Shown here: positions 1-26,800 of the stretch, piece after piece
Layout: every line of letters begins with the position of its first letter
Position numbering within the stretch: position 1 is the stretch's first letter
DNA from: Epinephelus fuscoguttatus
Lineage: Eukaryota > Chordata > Actinopteri > Perciformes > Serranidae
Direction of reading: 5' to 3'
NCBI RefSeq assembly: GCF_011397635.1
Contig: NC_064756.1
Coordinates: 31,548,996 to 31,612,995, forward strand
Length of the DNA: 64,000 bases
The notes under the pieces: model-generated
The model's input: the letters and a program-made list of their open reading frames with translations, nothing else
What the model was told of the DNA's origin: nothing
The model's database searches: none
Translations under genes and position numbers: made by a program

Positions 1-44
1 GAGAGTAACAATAGCAGATGAGGAGAGCACTTCAAGACACAAAC

Positions 45-16578
<16,534 letters not shown>

Positions 16579-17330
16579 GACTGTGCAGTGCTATTACACC
16601 CTAAATAACATAGGAAGAATTTCTTACAATTTTAATTAGCTATTTAAATTCAACTTATATAAAATACAGTACAGCAATTAGGCTATCTGTCATCTTGCTT
16701 ACACTCCTGATACAGCACTGATACAAGTTTTGATGCTGCTGCTGCTCCTACACATATTATGAAGTAGGCATGTCACACCCATTTCAGGCTGGTGTTTCTC
16801 AATTCAGTCTATACAGCAATGAAATTCACATGCATTTATCCAACACATGTAGTACAACATAAGCAGTATAAGCCTGGCAAGAGATCTTGTCTGAAAGCCT
16901 ATTGTTATAGGTAAACAATAAATACATAAATATAGCAAGAACACGGTATGGCACGTATGGGTTTGTTTGTTCTGGTGCAGTCTTACCTTTGAGGTGAGGA
17001 CGGATGCAATCAAACGTTTTTCTGTATGCAGAACTTGTCTTAATGTATCATTTATTCATTTGATGCCTTGGATGAACCATGCGTCCCTTTGTTGCCCCTG
17101 TGATGGTGCTCCGTCTTCCTGCCTGCCTGCCGTGTGTCTACTCTGCCGTGTGTGCTCGCATGCAGAGAGGAGGCAGGGCTGAAGCCGGTCTCCCCCACCC
17201 GCCCCTACTCCTCTGCCATTGCAGTGATTTACATCGGACCGCTGGGGTGTCAGCGCTCCGCGTGCACGTCGCAGTCAGAGCGCGCTCTCACAGAAACCTG
17301 TGTGCGGCTTTGGGCTAAATGATGCGCGTT
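16579..17330 (-). promoter_or_regulatory. dclk1: dclk1 5' UTR exons and promoter region
   Basis: The coding exon begins at 16600 after a TTATTTAG acceptor, 22 nt before the ATG. A good donor (CAAAG|GTAAGAC) ends an upstream non-coding exon at 16987. Upstream of it, about 17080-17330 is the most GC- and CpG-rich stretch of this part of the window, as expected of a housekeeping-type promoter. The exact transcription start cannot be read from sequence. Confidence 0.6.
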
Positions 17331-18533
17331 CACGTTGACCTGCTAAAATAACCTCATACCAGTGATATTTATTTAATAAAATACAAACCCAGTTATGGCT
17401 TTCCACTAATTAGCACAAAAAGGCGTTTAATTAACCTACATGTGTCGCTGCAGTCGTTTCTGGTTGGCTGGCAGGCGTTTCCCAAAGGCATTAAGCTAAC
17501 TTTACCAGCTACTGCTAGGTAACCAGCAAACTGACTCTATGGGTTATAGCAACAATTTATTTTAAAAGGAGCTACACCTACTCTTACGTAAAAAGTTCCA
17601 TTGTTCATTTCCGGTTAATTCCTCTGCTGGAAAATAAGTATTCCCCCCACACCGAGTAGAGTAACATGCTGGAGTTACAGACTGCGCTAACAAAGCACCA
17701 CAAATACAATGTGCGCGTGGTTCCGCGTGCGGCCTGCCCAGCCCACACAGGTGTAGGTGATGTATATCTTTAATTGGTTCAGTCACCACGCGCGTGGATA
17801 AGCATGATGACCGTCTGAGGAGCATATTTCACACGGGAACTAATAAACATCACTAAAGTATGAGCAGACGACCATCTAATGGGTAATTTGCACGTGTTTT
17901 TCCAATCAAAATCTTCACAGCAGACTGTCTTAACTTCCATAAGCCCACATCTTGGATGAATGCTTGAGATGTGGGAGTGGGTCTAGGATACACTTTTATG
18001 GCTATCAGCATTTTTGAGTTTGTTCAACCAACTGATACAAACACTTACTTTATTACTTAGGGCTTTTGTCCAGCTGGCCTGCTGGAGGCGTAATGTATTT
18101 ATCCTCAAAATTGTGAAGGTTATTTTCAAAAAGTCACAGGTTGCTGATCAGGCTGTCCAACTAAAAGATCTTATTGGACACACATGTAACTTGTTGAGAA
18201 GTTGACTTACGTTTCCTCCTGCTTTAACCACTACTAGCCCTTCTTAAAGTTTTAGAGGAACATTAACCTGTTTTAATTTTTTGTTCTTCCATAGAGTGTG
18301 GTGATGAAGTCTAGATATCTGTAAATATCTACCATAAAAGCATGTGGACTCATGCTCAGGGGTTTTTAGGGGATAGTGTACAGTATATGTGACCTTGACC
18401 TTAGTAGTAGCACCTTCAATGCTCATCAAATTAAAGCAGGATAAGGGCATGACTACATTTATTTGTGGACAAACCTGGGAGCAAATCATTCCAATAACAC
18501 AAAGCATCAGCACCTGATCAGAAATAGACAGAT

Positions 18534-18790
18534 AGGCAGATTATGAGACAATGGGCCCCTGGGCACAGACATGCAAAAGGCCCCACCACCTCTCCTACAT
18601 GGGAGCAAGACACACAGACCTTGTGGGTTTTTTTTCTTCCTTTTGTTGTTGTCGTTTTGCATGTCTTTGTAGTTGTTACGCATCTTTTGTCATTTTGCGT
18701 CTCTCTGTGGTTGACTTTTCCATTTTTTGTCTCTTTTCAGTTCATTTGCATCTCTTTAACCCCTCCCTTTTTTTTTTTTTTACCAATACC
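18534..18790 (+). repeat. interspersed repeat with ~21-bp tandem motif, copy A
   Basis: GGCAGATTATGAGACA start, then AAAGGCCCCACCACCTC, then TTTTGTGTCTCTTTGTGGTTG-like units (degenerate). The copy at 41741-42340 is the same family in the opposite orientation. Open frames here are repeat artefacts. Confidence 0.65.
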
Positions 18791-18822
18791 TGCATCTAAT
18801 TTTGAACCATTTAGAGCATTTT

Positions 18823-19020
18823 TTTAAGATTATTTTTCTGGGCTTTTGCCTTTAATGGATTGGACAGTGTGTGAAATGGGGAGACAGAGAGAGAGAGAGA
18901 GAGCGGAGACTTACATGCAGCAAAGAGTTGCAGGCCAGACTCGAACCCGTGACCGCTGCAGCGAGGTGATGCCTCTGTACATGGGGCACCGGCACTATCC
19001 ACTACGCTACTGATGCCCCA
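18823..19020 (-). mobile_element. tRNA-derived SINE, copy 2
   Basis: Flanked by an 18-bp direct repeat AACCATTYAGAGCATTTT (18805-18822 and 19021-19038) with one mismatch. The minus strand has head TGGGGCATCAGTAGCGTAG, GGGTTCGAGTC B-box region, TTTGCTGCATGTAAG and an A-rich tail. Confidence 0.87.
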
Positions 19021-19264
19021 AACCATTCAGAGCATTTTGACCAAATAAAAATTGGTTCAGGACCGCAAAAGTAGGTTCTGTGGCCACATCAGTGGGTGTT
19101 TCATATTCTCCAGGTTGAGAGGATGGAGAGGTCAAGCAAGAAATCACTGGGGGGAAATGCTTGTACAGTGGTCTCATTAATTGTTGGTGCATGCTTATTT
19201 TATGGGTAAAAACAAATATCTGTAATAACAGAACAAAAGTTTGCAGATAATGGATGTAATCCGC

Positions 19265-19500
19265 TCTGATTTGCTACTACTTTAATTTATGTTTTGGACA
19301 CTGCAACACCCTCTGTTGTTGACACATCCTTGATTAAGATGGTTCCATGCAAAACTGGTGGAAAAGCAGGTTGGTTCCCCAGATAGAGCCAAGGTTAGTA
19401 GTATCCTGAACAGAACAGGTTCAAGAACCAGAGCTAATGTGGTGGAAAAGGGGTATTTGTGGTCTTTTTGTGTTTTTCTTATGGTCATTTTGTGGTCTCT
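19265..19500. repeat. probable interspersed repeat
   Basis: TGGTTCCATGCAAAACTGG, GGTTGGTTCCCCAGATAGAG and GTGGTGGAAAAGGGG resemble a widespread fish repeat. Recognised by style only; ends are not defined. Confidence 0.35.
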
Positions 19501-19610
19501 TCATGGTCGGTACGTTAATTTAAGTGACATTCTGTTGGATTTATCCATCCATGGATAGAAGGTGCCCTATGCTGTACAGATTGTAAAACCACAGAGGCAG
19601 GTTTCTGACA

Positions 19611-19615
<5 letters not shown>

Positions 19616-19651
<36 letters not shown>

Positions 19652-19654
19652 CTA

Positions 19655-19685
<31 letters not shown>

Positions 19686-19688
19686 ATA

Positions 19689-19724
<36 letters not shown>

Positions 19725-19756
19725 TATAGATATATATATATAGATATATAGATATA
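19616..19756. repeat. (TA)n(TCTA)n microsatellite
   Basis: About 140 bp of TA units with TCTA/TAGA islands, 90 bp upstream of the first recognised sohlh2 exon. Confidence 0.95.
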
Positions 19757-19844
19757 CAAAAAGTATTGACTTGACAGAGGAGAGCTCAGAACATCTTCAC
19801 TTGTTTTAACCTTACTGCGTAAACAAACTGTTGCTTGCCCTCAG

Positions 19845-19955
19845 GTGCAAGGATGATCTTAAAGATGAGCCTACAAGAGGGAAACGTTACCCCTCTTCTA
19901 AAAAGGAAAGGGGGCTCCAGGCTTCTCTTCATTCTTGCAAGGAACAGAAACGGAG
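19845..19955 (+). CDS. sohlh2: sohlh2 exon (basic region)
   Basis: Acceptor GCCCTCAG|GTGCAAGG, donor CGGAG|GTTTG. Encodes CKDDLKDEPTRGKRYPSSKK to ASLHSCKEQKRR. First base completes a codon from an unseen exon. Confidence 0.82.
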
Positions 19956-21608
19956 GTTTGATTTAATCGATTCCAGATTGTGCTATCAAAGCAACTGCAT
20001 GGTGGTTTTTGCTAAAAGTTTTTTGTTCAGACATCATGTCTATCATGTACATTGTGTTATGTTACTGTGTGGGACTTAATCCTATTTTGGAGATATTTTA
20101 TTGATTGGTGACACTGTACCAACAATAATATGTGGATCATGTTTACTGTACATATTTATAAATTCTCTGGTAATATTCTCCCAGGCTTCAAATCAGAACA
20201 TCTTGTCAACGCCTGTGTGACCTTCTGCCCTTCGTCAATGGTCAGTTAGACACAGCAACCACACTAGAGCTCACAGCGAGGTACATTAGCTACCTGAAGG
20301 AGACTCTGCCGCCAGGCATTCTGTCTAAAGTAGGTCTGCAGCCTTTTAGTTGCATGGAAATCTTATGCTGTGATTGGTTTCATGACTTAATTGTTTTTCA
20401 CAGGTTAATGAAGCAGTTGAGGCCAATGTGAGTGGTTCATGGAAAAACAAAGAAAAGCCACAGGAGAAACGGTACAAACTGTCATAGATTTATTAAGATT
20501 GGGGAAGTTCATTTTTAGCTTTCAAGTTTTTAATGACACAAGTGCTGAGAGTGAATTTTTTTTTCCCCACAGAAGAACAGTCAGGCTAAAGAAGAATTCT
20601 TTGCAGAGAGCAAAGCCAGCTGCTAAGAAGTCCACTGAGGGTATGAATATTTACTTACTTTATTGCATTTTGTGTCTGTTGATGCAGTTGTATTGACTAT
20701 GCCTTGCAAGCCTGGGATAACAGTTGTCAAATAAATGAATTGCATTGTTTGAGAATATTTCCTGCAGTGTGGGTTTGTTAACACATAATTTCATTTCAGA
20801 TCATGTTTCAAGAAGATACACTCAGCAAAAGATCTGTAAACAAGTAGATCATCCATCTAGCACTATAACCAATCCTCTGACAATGGATCAAATGCTTTCT
20901 CCAGCTGACGGCCTTACCACAGCACATGCCCTGCCGATACTGTTGGACAAATCGGCTGTTCCCCGAGGACAAATGCTGCCAGTGTGCCGGGATCAATTTC
21001 TCTCTGCCTCTTTTGAGCCAGTGGAAAATGACTGGATGAACCCGACCTCTGCATTTATGAACCCCACTCCATGTGCTTTCACATCAGCAATGATGAGCCA
21101 CACTTTTTTACCACAGACAGGACTGCAGCCCTCTTCAAGCCCTATGTTTTGGGATGCCACTCCTGACCTGGTGGATCCTGTTGCTCTCTCATCAGTGAAT
21201 TTTGGCCAAGCCTACAGCCCACCTGAACAGACTACGATAACAAACTTCATCGTACCCTCAGTAGAACAAGGCCAGTTCAGTCCATCTCTGGCTGGCCCAA
21301 CTGACAGTGTTTCAGCAGGAGATTTTACAAACCAACCACTCATCCCATTTTCTGTGTTTCAAAGTGCAACTTCAAGTTCTGATAACTTGATACCTGAGGC
21401 TGGATATCTGCCAGTGTCGGACACTCTGTGTGATTCAGGGCTCCTTCAGGAAAATAATCTTTGTAGTAGTAGCTCTTTGACAGACAGTCCACACGGTGTG
21501 GACAATCCATCATGGCTGGATTTGCTGTTGGATACCAATGGTAACCTGTGTTTCCCTGATGCTCATCTTGTGAACATTGTTCTTTCACCTTACACAGGGT
21601 CCAACTAA
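19845..21608 (+). CDS. sohlh2: sohlh2-like germ-cell bHLH transcription factor (5' incomplete)
   Basis: Likely a nuclear bHLH regulator of early egg and sperm development. Five exons join in frame: 19845-19955, 20185-20329, 20404-20471, 20573-20640 and 20800-21608, for 399 residues and a TAA stop. The bHLH is split over the first two: basic part SCKEQKRR, helix 1 LQIRTSCQRLCDLLPFVNG, loop, helix 2 ATTLELTARYISYLKETLP. This aligns without gaps to human SOHLH2 (KEKLRRERIKYCCEQLRTLL). A basic stretch (RRTVRLKKNSLQRAKPAAKK) and a long Ser/Pro/Thr-rich tail follow. The first exon begins mid-codon, so at least one upstream exon exists; the N-terminal domain of mammalian SOHLH2 was not found. Tail-to-tail with spart and head-to-head with dclk1, as in human synteny, which supports the name. 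Confidence 0.85.
20185..20329 (+). CDS. sohlh2: sohlh2 exon (helix-loop-helix)
   Basis: Acceptor CTCCCAG, donor TCTAAA|GTAGGT. Encodes LQIRTSCQRLCDLLPFVNG and TARYISYLKETLPPGILSK, the dimerisation helices. Confidence 0.88.
20404..20471 (+). CDS. sohlh2: sohlh2 exon
   Basis: Encodes VNEAVEANVSGSWKNKEKPQ then EK. Acceptor TTCACAG, donor AAACG|GTACAA. Confidence 0.8.
20573..20640 (+). CDS. sohlh2: sohlh2 exon (basic patch)
   Basis: Encodes RRTVRLKKNSLQRAKPAAKK, a lysine/arginine-rich patch that could act in nuclear import. Acceptor CCCCACAG, donor TGAGG|GTATGA. Confidence 0.8.
20800..21608 (+). CDS. sohlh2: sohlh2 last exon
   Basis: Single 809-nt exon from DHVSRRYTQQK to stop. Low-complexity Ser/Pro/Thr/Gln-rich sequence with acidic/hydrophobic end WLDLLLDTNGN, which resembles a short activation motif (inference). 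Confidence 0.85.
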
Positions 21609-21803
21609 CTATATGGTTAGAGACATCGCAGATGATAGCAGTTTTGATTGGCCAAATATTAGAGAAATGGATGCAGATAATGGTCTTTTGTTGTTTTATT
21701 TATACATGTCTCTATACTGCGGGTCATCACAATGGCCAAAAAATTAGTTATTTCACAGTGACAAACTTCATGAGGTCTGTGTGTAACATAGTACACACAC
21801 CCC

Positions 21804-21954
21804 AATAAATGCATTTTTGAGTAAAAGTGCAGGCAGTTTTTCCATGTTTTTTGTTTAATACCTAAAGATGGCATTTCAGATCATTTAAACTGCATCTTTT
21901 TTCAACACAACATTGTAAGAATTGTACACCACTTCAATTTCTGAGGTTAATAAA
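21804..21954 (+). terminator. sohlh2: sohlh2 polyadenylation signals
   Basis: AATAAA at 21804-21809 and again at 21949-21954, the second followed by T/G-rich sequence. Either would give a 3' UTR of about 0.2-0.4 kb. Confidence 0.55.
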
Positions 21955-21974
21955 GCAGATCAGTCATATTTTCT

Positions 21975-23540
21975 TGTATTTTCCATGTGACTTTTAGAAA
22001 ATAGCCAATCTATGTAAGTGGATTATTTGTGTTACATAACTGGGAAGCCATTGGAGGACTGTTGTCTTGCAGTTAAAAAAAAATAAAAAAATAAATGGAA
22101 TAATTTAGAAAAACATTTGATTTTATGAATTCTACCTCAAATACTTTGTATTCTGAATTCCTGAAATTTTAGTCAAGAGTATTTAACACTGGGTTCTATT
22201 TCACACTTGGCCCCAAGCAATTACACCAACCCTGGATGGACAAGAAATGTAAGGAATAGACTTTCCTTTTTTTATTCCTTTTATCAGAAATATTTCCAGA
22301 CTAAATCGTCAGTATGATGCTGTAAAAAATACTCAATACATTAACATGTTGTAAAACATGCAGCCACTAGATGGAAGTATTAAGCTGACAGATTCAACAT
22401 AGCTTCTACAAGATTAATAGTGGATAGATAGACAGAAATCCCCAGATCTTATAAGTTTAAGTATAAAAATGCAGAATTTCTTGCTTCTTTTATATATTTT
22501 ATTTTATTTTTTCAGAAAATCCTCAGTATTTCTGGTGTGAAAGAAATCTCAATGCACAACTGGAGTATTTAAGTCATCTGACAGTTACATTTGCCTGCTG
22601 AGGTCTTAGGTCTTAAAGCTTGAGTTTAAAAAGATTACAAACCAGGTCACTGCACAAACCAACTGAGTTGCAAGCAAAGTTAGCATTACACTTCAAATTT
22701 CACATTTTGTTAAAGGTTTTGTCCACCAAATAAAATCTAGATTTTTATAAGAAACACACTATAAACACTGACATCTAAAAATACTTGGATACAACTAAGC
22801 TGAAATGCAGAAAAAGCACTGCACATTGTGGCAGAACACCAGTCTAATAAGTCTGACAGTTTCAGACTCCGCAGACGTGCAGGTGGGGGACATTAACATT
22901 TTAGAACCCCTCATTCATGAGAGACGGCAAAAACTGTCTTACTGACAAAAATACATAACAGACCGTATAGTTTTACAGCTTCACTTTCACAACACATTCG
23001 ATATTTGTACACCATCTGATATTTTGCAGGCACAGTAAGCAGCAGTGATTACTTCTAATTTTAAACACAGTAGGGAAAAAAACAACATTATAACAGACAC
23101 TTTTTTCCTGACACAGTGATATCTGAAGAACTGAACATACTGACACAGACAATATTTTGGATCATTCATTCAAAGTACAGAAATTGCACTTTCCCTACCA
23201 GAAGAACTCTAACACACAAATGTTTCACAAAGATTAGGAAAGGGTCCAGTGTCTAGTCAACAATTTAATGCTGTCTTAGTACAAAGAAGAGTTAAACTGG
23301 GATCTTGCACATGAAATGGTAATACCTGAATGTTACACTGTGTATTGTATATCATACTTTATAACTGTGTTTTAATTTTGGTTAGATAATCTGCAGTTTC
23401 TTCTCATTTAGGTCCATCTACCTTGTTTTACATAAAGATTAAAGTGCTTAAGATCTGTATCAAACTACAGGATATGCATAGAACAGTAGTTAATTTGTAA
23501 ATATAGAAGATGTTCTATAAATAATGAATATTAAATATAG
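21975..23540. other. sohlh2-spart tail-to-tail interval
   Basis: AT-rich, no coding signature. It may contain a long spart 3' UTR. A CTCF-like motif CCACTAGATGGAAG is at 22364-22377. Confidence 0.5.
22364..22377 (+). promoter_or_regulatory. CTCF-like motif between convergent genes
   Basis: CCACTAGATGGAAG differs by one base from a common CTCF core (CCACTAGATGGCAG). Confidence 0.35.
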
Positions 23541-23541
23541 A

Positions 23542-23547
23542 TTTATT
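23542..23547 (-). terminator. spart: possible spart polyadenylation signal
   Basis: First AATAAA after the stop codon, about 65 nt downstream. More A-rich candidates occur near 22500, so a longer 3' UTR is possible. Confidence 0.3.
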
Positions 23548-23610
23548 TGATAGAAGAATACAAATTATGCTTTAAGGCATTCCGTGGGAATGTAGGCAGG
23601 GCACTAACAG

Positions 23611-23815
23611 CTATTTGTTTGATTTCTCCACTTGCTTCCCGTTCTCTGGTGTTTCATGAAGCTTGTAGTCCTCCAAAATGGCCTGCGCGGTGTGCTTGCC
23701 AGTTCTTTTCACCACAGCTTTGATCCCCAGGTTGTCAACATTGAAGGCAGTGAGACCAACATTAATAGCAGAATTGACAGCGTGATCTGTGGCTTGTCCT
23801 GCTGCTGCTCCATAC
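23611..23815 (-). CDS. spart: spart coding exon 7 (stop)
   Basis: Encodes YGAAAGQATDHAVNSAINVG through ILEDYKLHETPENGKQVEKS, stop TAG at 23613-23611. Confidence 0.95.
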
Positions 23816-26800
23816 CTTCATCAGAAGTCACATTGAAGAGAGAGATCAGAGCGAGAGGCGAGAAACAAGGATTTGGCGAGAATTAATTAATATGCAGTGC
23901 AAGGATTGCAAAGATGCCATGCTGTATGTGAATTTTAATGGGAGGATTTCATGCATGCAAGTGCACAATCTTGAATTAAGAAATTTCTGTCTGCAAGAAT
24001 CTGAATTTTAATCATTTTCCCCACTGTGGTTCAGTAAAGGAAGGGTGGGCAATATAGATATAATTGTTAATCATGGTGTATATTTTTTTTTTTTTCCAGA
24101 ATATCAATGTATCAAATTGAATTTGAAAGCAGATGATGATACAAGGATGAAGAGTGTTTGTTTTTGGCTAATGCAGTTATTAAATACCTGTCAAATCAAG
24201 TACTTCACTTAAAAAGGAGAAATTGGGTGAGGCATAACGTATCATCCAACCTTATAGAAATCAACTATCAACTTTATTGTGTAGATACTTTGCTCATCAT
24301 TGGACCATAAAGCACCAATTCATAAAATATGGGGAATATTTTTAAATCAGACAGGACAGACAAGTTGCTAATTGTGAAATTTCTATTAGAAACATTTGGA
24401 GAGTTCAGTGAAAAGCAGCACCATCATGTGAATTGCCACACAGGGAAGGGCCGTGAACTGGCACAGCATAGACGACATTAGAGCGCTTTGTACAAGAGTC
24501 AAATTATTCCAAGAAAGAGGTTTTTTATCATGCTCGTGATTAGTGGAGAGAAGAGTTAGACAGCTGTGAATAATTATGAAAAATTACACTTATTCTCAAC
24601 AGGTGGGTCAAAGATGTTTTGTAGACCCCTAAATCTGCAAAGTAAATTAAACAGGAAAATAAGTGAGTGCGTGTTTGTTTTTGCATGTATAATGCAAGTG
24701 GTCATTTGCAACATACATGTTTAGAAAGCAGTCAGTGTTGAGCAACAAATCGCTTTGCTTTTAATTAAAGCAAGTGAGTGGTCAAACAAGTAATTTTAAA
24801 TGGAAAGGAAAGACTTACTTATGTTTTACAGTGGTGACTGTCTCTGATGCTACACTTGTAGTAATGTTCTTGGCTGCTACTTCCAAACCAGTCCACATGG
24901 TTGCAAATCCTGAGCAAATGCACAAAATACAAAGCATGTCAGGCACATTTTAGTTCTCATTTTATTAACACCTTCCTCTTAAAGAATATTAAGTGTAGAT
25001 GCACTCTACCTTGCACTCCACTGGCAGCCACCACCATGGCTCCATCTATGTTGGAACGCCCATCCTTGTCTTTCTTCATAGATTCTGGGATCAGCTTGCC
25101 TCCGTGTTTCTTCACGTGTGGTGCCAACTCTCGACCCACACAGCCAGCGACCGCACATACCCCGTCCACTGCGGTAACACAGTATTAGTCAATTAGAGGT
25201 CCACTGCCAAATAGCCACACAAGGTCAGTAAAACATGTTGATGGTGATGGCTTAGTCACCTAGAAACTGGCTGACTTTGACCGCTCCCCCTGTCGCTTGC
25301 TTGGCTACATGGAGGCCTTTGGTGACTGTGGGGCTGACGTGGGTGGGTTTGTCCTCTGGAGTGATGTGTTCTCTGAGTTTTGATGCACCTTTGTGAATGG
25401 CTTTGCCTGTGAACTCAGCTCCTTTGACGAGGCCCCAGCTTAGCCATGATGCACCTGAGAGGACAACAGGATCTTTAGTCTTTCCTAACGAATTGCTAAC
25501 AACTACAGCACAATGCTATTTTTGAGGGAAGGTGTAATCTGACCTCACCTGTCAGGATCCCATTTGCCACCTTTTCACTCCACTCAGGCAAAGCCTTCTC
25601 CTCCTCGGTTTCTGCTGGTGCAGTCTCCTCAGGTGTAGTAATGGACACCTTCTGACTGAGATTAATGGTGCCTGCAGCTTCATCTGGAGCCTGACCATAT
25701 AGACACATTGGTTAACTACTGTAACATATGGATGAGCAATGTGGGCTGAAAATAAGAACTACATGTCAGTCAGATCTTTAGACAACTTGTCTGCTACTTT
25801 GTGCAAGCTGTACACATCTCCATTCAGATGCCGTCTCCGAATAACCCCCCAATTCACACAATAGCTCCTCTTATTATTCTGTGCTTCTGGTTACAATGTG
25901 CTATTTGTCTGCAGCACAGAGATTGCCATTTTAAAATGTCTCTCTGCAGTCAGAAAACAGTCTCCCTTTATGCTGAAAACCTAAAATTTTCTACATGACC
26001 CAAAAATGAAAACACAAAAGTGCCTACTTGCTGTTTGGGAATCACGTCCATCAGAAAAGATAAGTAGCCTGATTGCATACATCAAAAATGACCTTGTTTG
26101 GCATCGATCTGAGCCAGCGTCTCTACCTCCATCATGGCTGAACTGGCACTTGTCTTTCAGCTGAAACTCTGAGGTTGTTCTAACGGCTGCAGATAAGAGC
26201 ATTATAACTGATTAATTCTCCTCACCTGCCTGTCTCAAATCCCTACAATGCTGAGGTAGGGGTAACTCAGAGAAGTGTGCCAGCTCAGAAGTAAGCAGGA
26301 GCAAGAGTTTCATGCCAGGCTAAAACAATGAAAAAGTTTAAAGCTTGTTAGCCCTCAAAGCATTGTATAAGCAGTAACTGCAATCTTTTTCATGGGAGGA
26401 ACAGATTTAATATCTGCAGTGTGTGCTATGTTTGCAGAATTTGTTTGTGATGACTGGAAGGGAGTGTTTAGGGACTGCCAAACAGCAATGAAATCAAAAG
26501 CTAACTAACAGTTGCACCATTTTGTGCACTTTTTTATTTCAGTCTGCACTTTCAACTGTATTTCAACACAGAATTTATCAACAAAGAAATATTTTTAAGT
26601 GTGAGGACAAATCTATTTAGGCAATGACCCTGACCCAAATAGATGGTCTGTATGGGAAACACTGATTTATTCAGTTAACATTAGCAGCTGAAGCTCAGGC
26701 ATTCTTAGACTGATGAGTGGGATCTCAGCTTTCAAAGAGTATGCAAAATAAAGATGCAGCCACTGTCACATGCCTGCAACTACCAATAGCAGCAGAGCGC

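Larger units (their letters stand above)
17331..19844. other. dclk1-sohlh2 head-to-head interval
   Basis: Between the dclk1 promoter and the first sohlh2 exon recognised. Contains repeats at 18534-18790, 18823-19020, about 19265-19500 and 19616-19756. I searched the plus strand for further N-terminal sohlh2 exons and found none that I could support. Confidence 0.5.

Noticed and set aside
17562..17825. Minus-strand 87-codon frame upstream of the dclk1 promoter
   Set aside because: GC-rich promoter-side sequence with no recognisable protein features.
18543..18827. Plus-strand frames of 82-94 codons
   Set aside because: They lie in interspersed repeat copy A and its T-rich edge, with no homology or splice context.
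26094..26181. Possible extra spart exon (TTSEFQLKDKCQF) after a good TTATCTGCAG acceptor
   Set aside because: Its reading frame does not match the phase-0 ends of the neighbouring exons and its donor is weak. The chain is in frame without it.
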